Assembly (NCBI GenBank): GCA_002341345.1
Contig: DDNW01000073.1
Location: 491 to 16,790, forward strand
Length of the DNA: 16,300 nucleotides
Source: Erythrobacter sp. UBA2510
GTDB taxonomy: Bacteria > Pseudomonadota > Alphaproteobacteria > Sphingomonadales > Sphingomonadaceae
Direction of reading: 5' to 3'
Below the pieces are notes generated by a model that saw only the letters and a program-made list of their open reading frames with translations, was not told where the DNA came from and did no database searches. Position numbers and translations under genes: made by a program. Of the stretch, positions 7,274 to 13,625 are shown one piece after another. How positions within the stretch are numbered: the stretch's first letter is position 1; each line of letters begins with the position of its first letter.

Positions 7274-9334
7274 TCAATCCTCCGGCAGGTTTGCCCCTAA
7301 TTCCTTCAGCCAGACATCGGCCACCGCGTCGCTCGGTGCGCGCCAGTCTCCGCGCGGGGACAGCGCGCCGCCGCTGCTGACCTTGGGGCCGTTGGGGATT
7401 GCGCTGCGCTTGAACTGGCTGAAGGCAAAGAAGCGCTGCAGGAATTTCTCCAGCCAGCTGCGAATGGTAGCGAGGTCGTACTGGTTCTTCGCGCCTTCGG
7501 GGAAACCCATCGGCCATTTACCCAAAGCGACATCGCCCCAGGCGTTGAGAGCGAGGAAAGCCACATGGCTGGGCTTGAGGCCCCAGCGCAGGATGTGGTG
7601 GAGGAAGAAGTCGTTGAGTTCGTAGGGGCCGACCATCGCCTCGGTGCTCTGGACCGCGCCATCCTCGCCCGCCGGGATCAGCTCGGGGGTAATCTCGGTC
7701 GCGAGCACTGCCTCGAGCGCGACATCGACGTCCTTGTCGAATTGCCCGGTCGCGATACTCCAGCGGATCAGATACTGAATCAGGGTCTTGGGAACCCCGG
7801 CATTGACCGCGTAATGGCTCATCTGGTCGCCCACGCCATAGGTGCACCAGCCCAGCGCCAGCTCGGACAGGTCGCCCGTTCCGATCACGAAACCCTTGTG
7901 TTGTCCCGCGAGCCGGAACAGGTAATCGGTCCGCATCCCGGCCTGCACGTTCTCGAACACCGTGTCGTATTGCTTCTCGCCGTCGGCATAAGGATGGCCG
8001 ATATCGGCGAGCATCTTTTCGGCTGCCGGACGAATATCGATCTCCTCGGCACAAACACCAAAGGCGCGCATCAGCGACCATGCATTGCCCTTGGTCCCGT
8101 CCGAGGTCGCGAAGCCGGGCATCGTATAGGCCCGAATGTCCGTGCGCGGGCGGCCGAGCAGGTCCATCGCTTTCGCCGCGACGATCAGCGCATGGGTCGA
8201 ATCGAGTCCGCCCGAAATGCCGATCACCAGCGATTTGGCGCTGGTCGATTCGATCCGCCGCATCAGCGCATCGACCTGGATGTTGAACGCCTCGTAGCAG
8301 TCCTCGTCCAGCTTTTCGGGCCGGTCGGGGACGAAGGGGAAGCGGTCCACCGGACGCTCCAGCCCGAGGTTGCCCGCCTGCCATTGATGCTCGAAGCCGA
8401 TGATGCGGAATGTGTCCTCTGGCCGGCCCGCCGCTTCGCAGGCATCGCCCCAGGTCTGCATGCGCGAGCGTTCGCCGAGGATGCGCGCGGTATCGACATC
8501 GGCCACGCACAGTTCCGGGTGAAGATCGAAGCGCGAGGAGGAGGCAAGTTCGCCGCCAAGCTCGTAGATCATGCCCTGACCGTCCCACGCTAGGTCGGTC
8601 GTGCTCTCGCCATGACCGCTCGCCGAATAGGCATAGGCGCAGTTGAGCCGCGTGGAGCTGGCATGGCACAGGATCTTGCGCTCGTCGGCGCGGCCCACGG
8701 TCACCGGCGAGGCGGAGAGGTTGAGCAGGATCGTCGCGCCCGCCAGTGCGGCCTTGGCACCGGGCGGTTCAGGGGCCCAGAAATCCTCGCAGATCTCGAT
8801 CCCGAAGGTGAAGCCGGGCAAATTGGTCGCGCTGAAGATCAGGTCTACGCCAAAGGGCACCTCTTCGCCCGCCGCGCCGATCCACATGTCGCGGCAATTG
8901 CGCCCATGGCTGAACCAGCGCTTCTCGTAGAATTCGCGGTAATTGGGCAGGAAGCTCTTGGGCACTGCACCCAGCACCTGCCCGCGTGCGATGACTACCG
9001 CGCAATTGTAGATCCGGCCATTGCGCCGCAACGGCGCGCCGACCACCAGCACCGGGGTCAGGCCAATGCTGGCCTCGACGATCTCGGCCAGCCGCGCTTC
9101 GACCGCATCGAGCAGCGCGCTTTGCATCAGCAGATCGTCGATCGCGTAGGAGGAGAGGCTCAGCTCAGGATAGAGCAGCAGGTCGACATGGCGCTCATGC
9201 GCGGCGCGGGCCTGCTCGATAATCCCCTTGGCATTGCCCGCGACATCAGCGGGGCGGACACGCGGAGTGCAGGCGGCAACGCGCACGAAGCCATGCGTGT
9301 GGAAGTCGTAAAAGAGGTGGGCTTTTGCTGCCAT
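7274..9334 (-). CDS. nadE: Glutamine-dependent NAD+ synthetase
   Basis: A 686-residue two-domain cytoplasmic enzyme making NAD+ from nicotinate adenine dinucleotide, ATP and glutamine-derived ammonia, the last step of NAD synthesis. The N-terminal nitrilase-type amidase domain (about 1-290) shows the full triad: Glu57 in YPELSLSSY, Lys126 in PKSFLPNYREF and Cys182 in GIEICEDFW. The C-terminal synthetase domain has the PP-loop SGGLDS at 374-379 and GTGDLSELALGWCTYG further on. Length and residue positions resemble the Mycobacterium tuberculosis-type long NadE (about 680 residues). The ATG at 9334 lacks an evident ribosome site, but the sequence following it matches the expected N-terminus. The gene is alone on the minus strand, behind the terminator of the glycine-zipper gene, so it should have its own promoter within 9335-9395. 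Confidence 0.96.
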   Translation of the reverse strand: MAAKAHLFYDFHTHGFVRVAACTPRVRPADVAGNAKGIIEQARAAHERHVDLLLYPELSLSSYAIDDLLMQSALLDAVEARLAEIVEASIGLTPVLVVGAPLRRNGRIYNCAVVIARGQVLGAVPKSFLPNYREFYEKRWFSHGRNCRDMWIGAAGEEVPFGVDLIFSATNLPGFTFGIEICEDFWAPEPPGAKAALAGATILLNLSASPVTVGRADERKILCHASSTRLNCAYAYSASGHGESTTDLAWDGQGMIYELGGELASSSRFDLHPELCVADVDTARILGERSRMQTWGDACEAAGRPEDTFRIIGFEHQWQAGNLGLERPVDRFPFVPDRPEKLDEDCYEAFNIQVDALMRRIESTSAKSLVIGISGGLDSTHALIVAAKAMDLLGRPRTDIRAYTMPGFATSDGTKGNAWSLMRAFGVCAEEIDIRPAAEKMLADIGHPYADGEKQYDTVFENVQAGMRTDYLFRLAGQHKGFVIGTGDLSELALGWCTYGVGDQMSHYAVNAGVPKTLIQYLIRWSIATGQFDKDVDVALEAVLATEITPELIPAGEDGAVQSTEAMVGPYELNDFFLHHILRWGLKPSHVAFLALNAWGDVALGKWPMGFPEGAKNQYDLATIRSWLEKFLQRFFAFSQFKRSAIPNGPKVSSGGALSPRGDWRAPSDAVADVWLKELGANLPED

Positions 9335-9395
9335 GCCAGCGCCATAGCGGCTTTTTGTCGAAAGTGGGTAAATTCGTCAGGAGTAAGGGCAGCGG

Positions 9396-9431
9396 AAAAC
9401 AAATGCCGCCCCCTCACGTGGAGAGAGCGGC
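9396..9431 (-). terminator. Intrinsic terminator of the glycine-zipper gene
   Basis: On the minus strand GCCGCTCTCTC (9431-9421) pairs with GAGGGGGCGGC (9415-9405) around the loop CACGT, giving an 11-bp stem with two G-U pairs. It is followed by ATTTGTTTT (9404-9396). Read on the plus strand the two G-U positions become C-A mismatches, so the element is directional. It lies 25 bp beyond the stop codon of the glycine-zipper gene. Confidence 0.85.
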
Positions 9432-9456
9432 GTCGGGTTGGTCTATGCCTCGTGGC

Positions 9457-9843
9457 TTAGCGGCAGCGCAGCTCGCCACGGTCGATTTCGCGGCCCAGCA
9501 GCGCGCCAACGGCTGCGCCGAGGATCGTGCCGGTGGTCTTGTCGCGGCCACCGTCAAGCGCGCGACCGAGGAAAGCACCGCCCGCGGCACCGATGATCAG
9601 ACCGGTCGTGCCATTGTCGCGCTTGCAGTAATAACGACCGTCATCGCCACGCCAGTAGCTGTCGCCCCGGCGCAGGCGGCGCGGTTCATAATAGCGGCCA
9701 CGATCATCATAGACGCGGCGATCATGCTTCTCGCGATAGCCGTGGGCAGGAGCCCAGCTAGGGGGGCCGCCCTGCGCGATGGCGGGGGCGGCGGGGATCA
9801 CCAGCGAACCGGCGATGGCGAGGGCCAGAAGATTCTTTTTCAT
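9457..9843 (-). CDS. Secreted glycine-zipper (17-kDa-antigen-like) protein
   Basis: A 128-residue envelope protein. The signal peptide (residues 1-23, cleavage likely after PAIA or AIAQ) leads to an Arg/Tyr-rich segment (about 35-72, with repeated RRxYDDRGRYY-like runs). A double glycine zipper follows, TTGLIIGAAGGAFLGRALDGG (79-99) and TTGTILGAAVGALLGREI (103-120), of the kind found in Rickettsia 17-kDa antigen-like proteins. Cys73 and Cys127 could form a disulfide. Glycine zippers pack in or on membranes; the role is usually structural or stress-related and is unknown here. The ribosome site GGAAAGG is 8 nt before the ATG. The gene stands alone, with a good terminator after it and a possible EcfG-like promoter before it. 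Confidence 0.88.
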   Translation of the reverse strand: MKKNLLALAIAGSLVIPAAPAIAQGGPPSWAPAHGYREKHDRRVYDDRGRYYEPRRLRRGDSYWRGDDGRYYCKRDNGTTGLIIGAAGGAFLGRALDGGRDKTTGTILGAAVGALLGREIDRGELRCR

Positions 9844-10094
9844 TGCGAATACCTTTCCGATTCGTCTGTCATTGCCTCAATAACGACCGACACTATTCAT
9901 CTTTCCCCAACCTGAGATGAACGTTTTGGCCTCAAGCGTATTTCGCGATGAGCCGTTCCCGCTGGTCGTCCAGATGTGAGAAAAGCTGTTATATCGGGGC
10001 CGACATTAAGGGCCGGGGTATCGATATGGTGAACACGAACAGCACCGATGTAGCGCCGCTGACCTATGGCGAGCGACCGGGGATGCGAAAAGCT
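9844..10094. other. Intergenic gap between the glycine-zipper gene and rlmN
   Basis: About 250 bp without a conventional gene. It holds the leader of the glycine-zipper gene on the minus strand and, on the plus strand, an AT-rich TTATAT (9989-9994). It also holds an inverted repeat, ATATCG (9991-9996) with CGATAT (10022-10027), enclosing GGCC/GGCC (9998-10001 and 10011-10014), and most of a short ORF described separately. I see no tRNA or known riboswitch. Confidence 0.5.
9934..9959 (-). promoter_or_regulatory. Possible EcfG-type (general stress) promoter, imperfect
   Basis: On the minus strand GGAAC (9959-9955) is followed after 16 nt by CGCTT (9938-9934), near the alphaproteobacterial stress-sigma EcfG consensus GGAAC-N16/17-CGTT but off by one position in the -10 part. 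It lies about 90 bp upstream of the glycine-zipper start codon, in the right orientation. The mismatch makes it tentative. Confidence 0.22.
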
Positions 10095-10103
10095 CTAGCC
10101 TGA
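10026..10103 (+). CDS. Possible tiny ORF, 25 residues
   Basis: ATG at 10026 opens a 25-codon frame ending in TGA at 10101-10103. It starts [11 protein letters not shown] and ends PGMRKALA, and has a GGCCGGGG ribosome-like stretch 7 nt before the ATG and a TTATAT box 32 nt before it. The frame stays open upstream to another ATG at 9948 (51 residues in all), but that extension is basic and Ser/Cys-rich. It overlaps the 3' end of rlmN by 9 bp on the opposite strand. It could be a small protein, a remnant of a longer gene, or chance; I do not recognise it. Confidence 0.25.
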   Translation: MVNTNSTDVAPLTYGERPGMRKALA

Positions 10104-11336
10104 GGCCTGCGCCGCTGCCGCCTCGCGGTCGCGTTCGGCGCGGCTCTTCTTTTCCGCCGCCGTCCTCAGCTGACCGCAGGCCGCATCGATATCGCGCCCG
10201 CGCGGCGTACGCACCGGCGCGGAAATCCCGCCCTCGAAGACGATGTTGGAAAAGGCGCGGACCCGCTCCGGACTCGAGCACTGGTATGGAGCGCCGGGCC
10301 ATGGGTTGAACGGGATGAGATTGACCTTGGCAGGCAGCTTGTAGGCTTTCAGTAGCCGCACCAGCTCGCGCGCATCATCGTCGCTGTCGTTAATGCCGTC
10401 GAGCATGACGTATTCGAAGGTGATGCGCCGCGCATTGCTCGCGCCCGGATAGTCGGCGCAGGCCTGCAGCAGCTGCTCAATCCCGAATTTCTTGTTGAGC
10501 GGGACGATCTCGTCGCGCACCGGCTTGGTGACGGCATGGAGCGAGACGGCAAGGTTTACCCCGATCTCCTCGCCGCAGCGAGCCATCATCGGCACCACGC
10601 CGCTGGTCGATAGCGTGATGCGCCGCTTGGATAGCGCCAGCCCGTCGCCATGCATTACGATGGCCAGCGCATCGCGGACATTGTCGAAATTATACAGCGG
10701 CTCGCCCATGCCCATCATCACGATATTGGTGAGCAGGCGCCCGTCGGCGGTATATTCGGCCTCGCTCTCTTCCTCGGCGAAGTCCATCTTGCCTTTGGGC
10801 CATTCGCCCAGCGCATCGCGTGCCAGCATCACCTGCCCGACGATTTCGCCCGGTGTGAGGTTGCGCACCAGCTTCATCGTTCCGGTGTGGCAGAAGCGAC
10901 AATTGAGCGTGCAGCCGACCTGGCTCGATACGCACAGGGTTCCACGGTCGGCATCGGGGATGAAGACCATTTCGAAATCGTGGCCGTCGGCGGTCCGCAG
11001 CAGCCATTTGCGCGTCCCGTCGGTGGAATGCTGCGCTTCGATCACTTCGGGCCGCCCGATCACGAAGCGCTCTTCCAGCCACGGGCGCATCGTCTTGGCG
11101 ATGTCGGTCATCGCCTCGAAACTGGTCGCGCCGCGATGATAGAGCCAGTGGAACACCTGCTTGGCGCGCAGCCTGGCCTGCTTCGCGTCGAGCCCTGCCT
11201 CGGCGAAAAGCTCGGCAATCTGTTCGCGGGTCAGGCCGATCAGGTCCGCGCGTCCGTCCGCGCGCGGCGTGATCGCACGCGTGACGGTGACCGGATCGAC
11301 GTGACCCGGAATGGGCATGAGCGGAGTATCGGGCAT
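10095..11336 (-). CDS. rlmN: 23S rRNA (adenine-2503-C2)-methyltransferase / tRNA-A37 methyltransferase
   Basis: A 413-residue radical-SAM enzyme that methylates C2 of A2503 in 23S rRNA and of A37 in some tRNAs. The cluster motif CTLNCRFC (Cys142, 146, 149) follows [10 protein letters not shown]. Cys135 in that stretch corresponds to E. coli Cys118, and Cys387 in [12 protein letters not shown] corresponds to the methyl-carrying E. coli Cys355, so both mechanistic cysteines are present. [13 protein letters not shown] and LAVSLHA are further family blocks. The C-terminus carries a charged Lys/Arg/Glu/Ala tail (about 395-413) beyond the catalytic core. The ATG at 11336 has no ribosome site, and an AT-rich TTATAT lies only 8 nt before it, which would fit a leaderless message. 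It appears to be transcribed alone. Confidence 0.97.
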   Translation of the reverse strand: MPDTPLMPIPGHVDPVTVTRAITPRADGRADLIGLTREQIAELFAEAGLDAKQARLRAKQVFHWLYHRGATSFEAMTDIAKTMRPWLEERFVIGRPEVIEAQHSTDGTRKWLLRTADGHDFEMVFIPDADRGTLCVSSQVGCTLNCRFCHTGTMKLVRNLTPGEIVGQVMLARDALGEWPKGKMDFAEEESEAEYTADGRLLTNIVMMGMGEPLYNFDNVRDALAIVMHGDGLALSKRRITLSTSGVVPMMARCGEEIGVNLAVSLHAVTKPVRDEIVPLNKKFGIEQLLQACADYPGASNARRITFEYVMLDGINDSDDDARELVRLLKAYKLPAKVNLIPFNPWPGAPYQCSSPERVRAFSNIVFEGGISAPVRTPRGRDIDAACGQLRTAAEKKSRAERDREAAAAQASG

Positions 11337-11664
11337 GGGCGACCATATAATGCGCGCACAGCGGTTTGGGAAGCTGGCGGTGAAAGGCAGCTATTTTGCG
11401 CTGGCCTGCGGAAACCGGTCGGATCGCAAGGTGGTCTGTGCTGCGTTGTCGTCAGGCTGCCCAAATGCGCGCGCGGAGCGCTTCCGGTGCGTTTGGGTTC
11501 CGGTCGGTCACCGTATGGCAGGCACGTCTCGTCGTTACACTATGTGACTAAAATATCACGATAATCGTGTTGCCTTACGTTCATGAAACCAAACCCTTTC
11601 GTCGGCCATTCCTGCAATCCCGACCCGGAACCGAAGGGTCGAAATTTGAAGAATGGAGTTACCA
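11337..11664. other. 328-bp intergenic region with several inverted repeats
   Basis: This gap separates rlmN (minus) from the beta-barrel gene (plus) and should hold both promoters. Near rlmN there is an AT-rich core (11345-11351). Toward the plus-strand gene lie GTTACA-CTA-TGTGAC (11534-11548, one mismatch), a TAAAAT box (11549-11554, like a -10 but without a clear -35), the perfect palindrome CACGAT-A-ATCGTG (11557-11569), and a leader hairpin CGACCC/GGGTCG (11621-11626 with 11636-11641). The part from 11360 to 11530 shows nothing I can name; short ORFs there look like chance. Confidence 0.5.
11557..11569. promoter_or_regulatory. Perfect 6-bp-arm palindrome, candidate operator
   Basis: CACGAT-A-ATCGTG is a perfect inverted repeat sitting 3 bp after the TAAAAT box and 96 bp before the beta-barrel start codon. 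Its place at a likely transcription start suits a repressor site. The binding protein is unknown and a 6-bp arm can arise by chance. Confidence 0.3.
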
Positions 11665-12330
11665 ATGAACAAGGGTTTCGCACTTTTTCTGGCCACCGCT
11701 GCCGCTCTCCCCGCCATGGGCACCGCCGCACAGGCGCAGGACAATTCGACCTTTACCGGTCCCCGTGTCGAGGCGCTGGTCGGCTATGATATCACCCGTC
11801 CGGGCAGCAGCGTCGACATCGACAACGCCGACGAGCTCGACCAGTCGATCGAGGACATCACCTATGGTGCCGGGATCGGTTACGACTTCGCCGTAGGCGG
11901 CGTGGTCCTCGGCATCGAAGGGGAATATATGGAGTCCGAAGCCAAGACCGAGTTCGACACGGCTGACTTCTCCGGGTTCGGTGTAGGCAATGTCGAGGCC
12001 GGGCGCGATATCTATGTAGGTGCGCGCGCGGGTATCCTCGCGACGCCCAACACGCTGGTCTATGCCAAGGGCGGCTACACCAACGCCCGGTTCGACCTGC
12101 TGGCGACCGACAATACGACCGATACCGAGACCGACCTCGATCTCGACGGCTGGCGCGTCGGCGCGGGCATCGAGCACGCGCTGAGCGAGAACCTCTTCAT
12201 CAAGGGCGAATATCGATATTCGAACTATGAAGAGGGCGAGGTCGAAGCACCCAGCGGCCTCGAAAGCGACCGCTTCGACGTCGATATGGATCGTCACCAG
12301 ATCCTGATGGGCGTCGGCTATCGCTTCTGA
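11665..12330 (+). CDS. Outer-membrane beta-barrel protein (porin / opacity-like)
   Basis: A 221-residue outer-membrane protein. The signal peptide runs to TAAQAQ (about residue 24), and the mature protein consists of alternating polar/hydrophobic strands with acidic loops (Asp/Glu-rich, as in DIDNADELDQSIEDITYG). Typical strand blocks are YGAGIGYDFAVGGVVLGIEGEY, IYVGARAGILATPNTLVYAKGGYT and NLFIKGEYRYSNY, and it ends HQILMGVGYRF, with the C-terminal Phe recognised by the BAM assembly machinery. The size suits an 8-stranded OmpA/Opa-like or Omp25-like barrel with no peptidoglycan-binding domain. The ATG at 11665 has GGAG 6 nt before it; an upstream ATG at 11653 only adds a leader to the signal peptide. 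The gene is monocistronic, ending in a strong hairpin. Its function (adhesion, structure or small porin) cannot be decided from sequence. Confidence 0.9.
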   Translation: MNKGFALFLATAAALPAMGTAAQAQDNSTFTGPRVEALVGYDITRPGSSVDIDNADELDQSIEDITYGAGIGYDFAVGGVVLGIEGEYMESEAKTEFDTADFSGFGVGNVEAGRDIYVGARAGILATPNTLVYAKGGYTNARFDLLATDNTTDTETDLDLDGWRVGAGIEHALSENLFIKGEYRYSNYEEGEVEAPSGLESDRFDVDMDRHQILMGVGYRF

Positions 12331-12353
12331 TCGATTTCATTTCGTGCAGGAAA

Positions 12354-12393
12354 GGGCCGGGGGAGCGATCCCCTGGCCCAATTGGTTTCCTTT
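12354..12393 (+). terminator. Strong hairpin terminator of the beta-barrel gene
   Basis: GGGCCGGGGG (12354-12363) pairs with CCCCTGGCCC (12370-12379) around AGCGAT, giving a 10-bp, almost all G-C stem with one G-U. It is followed by AATTGGTTTCCTTT, a moderate U-rich tail. It stands 23 bp after the stop codon and just before the convergent end of the oxygenase gene, and may also stop transcripts from that side. Confidence 0.75.
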
Positions 12394-13115
12394 CAATCGG
12401 AAGAGAGCATCCAACCGGTAACTGAATAGCGTCCCTGCTGCGCATGTTCGGCTACTTGTGCGACATAATGCACACGCGGAACGGTAAAGACGTTCAGCAC
12501 ATTGAAGCGCGGAACGAGGGACTGCGCATTGCCGTTGTCGTCCTGAAGTACCAATTGGCCACCCCAATCTTCCTGCCACCCTTCGTTCAGCGAGAGGACA
12601 AAGGCGACGATGCGCCGCGGATCCTCGCCATCATCGTGGTCGCTGAGGAAGTGTCCGGGACGATAGCGACTGGCCATTGCCACCAGCCGCGCCACGGGAC
12701 GGTCTCCGAGCATTTCCTGCCAGCCATCAAGCGCCTCAGGCATCGACCATGCCAAGGCCAGCCGGTCGATCGCAAAGCCGCGCGCAGTACACTTGTCAGC
12801 CGCGCTGGGAATGGTCACAGCATCGTGAATCTGGCGGAAACCAGCCTCTTCTTCGCTGCCGGCAAACGCGAATTCGCGCAGTCCCTCTTCACCGAGCCGC
12901 GCAAGCAGGTCTGCGTCGATTTCGTGCAATTGGCGCTTTACTCGCATCATCAGCGCCCATGGCAGGGATTCCATGTCGCGCCGCAGGCTGATAGCCGATT
13001 TACCGGCAAGAACATTGTCGATCCGTGTCCATCCTTGTGCGGCCAGTTCCTCGCGGGCCTTGACCATCGCATCCGGTGCGATCTGGGGCGCGAGAGTATA
13101 GTCCTCTTTGTTCAT
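12393..13115 (-). CDS. 2-oxoglutarate/Fe(II)-dependent oxygenase (prolyl-hydroxylase-like)
   Basis: A 240-residue oxygenase of the 2OG-Fe(II) superfamily, prolyl 4-hydroxylase-like branch. The iron-binding HxD is in FLSDHDDGED (His160, Asp162), the distal His is in VPRVHYVAQV (His216), and the 2OG-binding Arg229 is in GRYSVTGWML, with the WGGQLVL strand between them (about 184-190). The length and RYSVTGW ending resemble Tpa1/Ofd1-type and other protein hydroxylases, but small-molecule substrates are equally possible. There is no signal peptide, so it acts in the cytoplasm. Its ATG overlaps the TGA of the IalB-like gene by 4 bp and no clear ribosome site is seen, which suggests coupled translation. 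It is the last gene of the slt/IalB-like/oxygenase run and converges on the beta-barrel terminator. Confidence 0.88.
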   Translation of the reverse strand: MNKEDYTLAPQIAPDAMVKAREELAAQGWTRIDNVLAGKSAISLRRDMESLPWALMMRVKRQLHEIDADLLARLGEEGLREFAFAGSEEEAGFRQIHDAVTIPSAADKCTARGFAIDRLALAWSMPEALDGWQEMLGDRPVARLVAMASRYRPGHFLSDHDDGEDPRRIVAFVLSLNEGWQEDWGGQLVLQDDNGNAQSLVPRFNVLNVFTVPRVHYVAQVAEHAQQGRYSVTGWMLSSD

Positions 13116-13609
13116 CGCCGCCCGGAGCAGCCTAATGTGGCGGCATCGAGCGCGGTCGGGGCTCCGTCGAGGCTGAAGCGGTCGAAGAAGCGCCGACCCT
13201 TCGCATCGAGCGCGGTCACGGTCATGTCACCTCCCGAGCGCATGGCCGCGACGATTGCCGCGTCCATCTGCGCATCCTTCGCCCAGGCTTCAGAGCCGCC
13301 GCCGATCAGCGAAAAGCTCTTCCCCCTGATCGAGAGCACGATCCACGAATTCTTCGCCAGTTCGCGAGTCATCCGCACGTGTAGCTGCCCGCGCACGCGC
13401 TTGTCCGGCCAGGTGCCGACGCTGGCAAAGCCGTCCTGTTCATGCGACTGGCCCTGCCGTTCCTCGGCAGCAGTGATCGCATAACAGCGCGGGGTTTCGG
13501 GATCGCGGAAAGCGGCCCACTCGCCAAACACGCCCAGCGCATCACGCGCCTGCACGGCGGCGGGCAGTGCCACCGCAGTAGCGAGAGCGAAGAGAAGGAC
13601 TGCGCGCAT
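13112..13609 (-). CDS. IalB-like (invasion-associated locus B family) secreted protein
   Basis: A 165-residue exported protein. The signal peptide covers residues 1-21 (cleavage likely after VQA). The mature start LGVFGEWAAFRDPETPRCYAI matches the usual opening of alphaproteobacterial IalB-like proteins (a W near the start, then a CY-containing strand). The rest predicts as beta strands, with KSFSLIGGGSEAW and GRRFFDRFSLDG, and Cys42 and Cys161 could form a disulfide. In Bartonella IalB is linked to erythrocyte invasion, but homologues are widespread in free-living species with no known role. ATG at 13609 was chosen; a GTG at 13615 would add two residues. It starts 16 bp after the lytic transglycosylase stop and overlaps the oxygenase start by 4 bp. 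The family call is likely, the function unknown. Confidence 0.75.
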   Translation of the reverse strand: MRAVLLFALATAVALPAAVQARDALGVFGEWAAFRDPETPRCYAITAAEERQGQSHEQDGFASVGTWPDKRVRGQLHVRMTRELAKNSWIVLSIRGKSFSLIGGGSEAWAKDAQMDAAIVAAMRSGGDMTVTALDAKGRRFFDRFSLDGAPTALDAATLGCSGRR

Positions 13610-13625
13610 CGTCACGCGCAGCGCA

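Noticed and set aside
7565..8593. Plus-strand open frame of about 340 codons inside nadE
   Set aside because: nadE is certain on the minus strand, with amidase triad and PP-loop intact; the antisense frame has no features.
11240..11547. Short open frames on both strands over the rlmN start and the gap upstream
   Set aside because: They have no ribosome site or recognisable composition, and they overlap the rlmN N-terminus.
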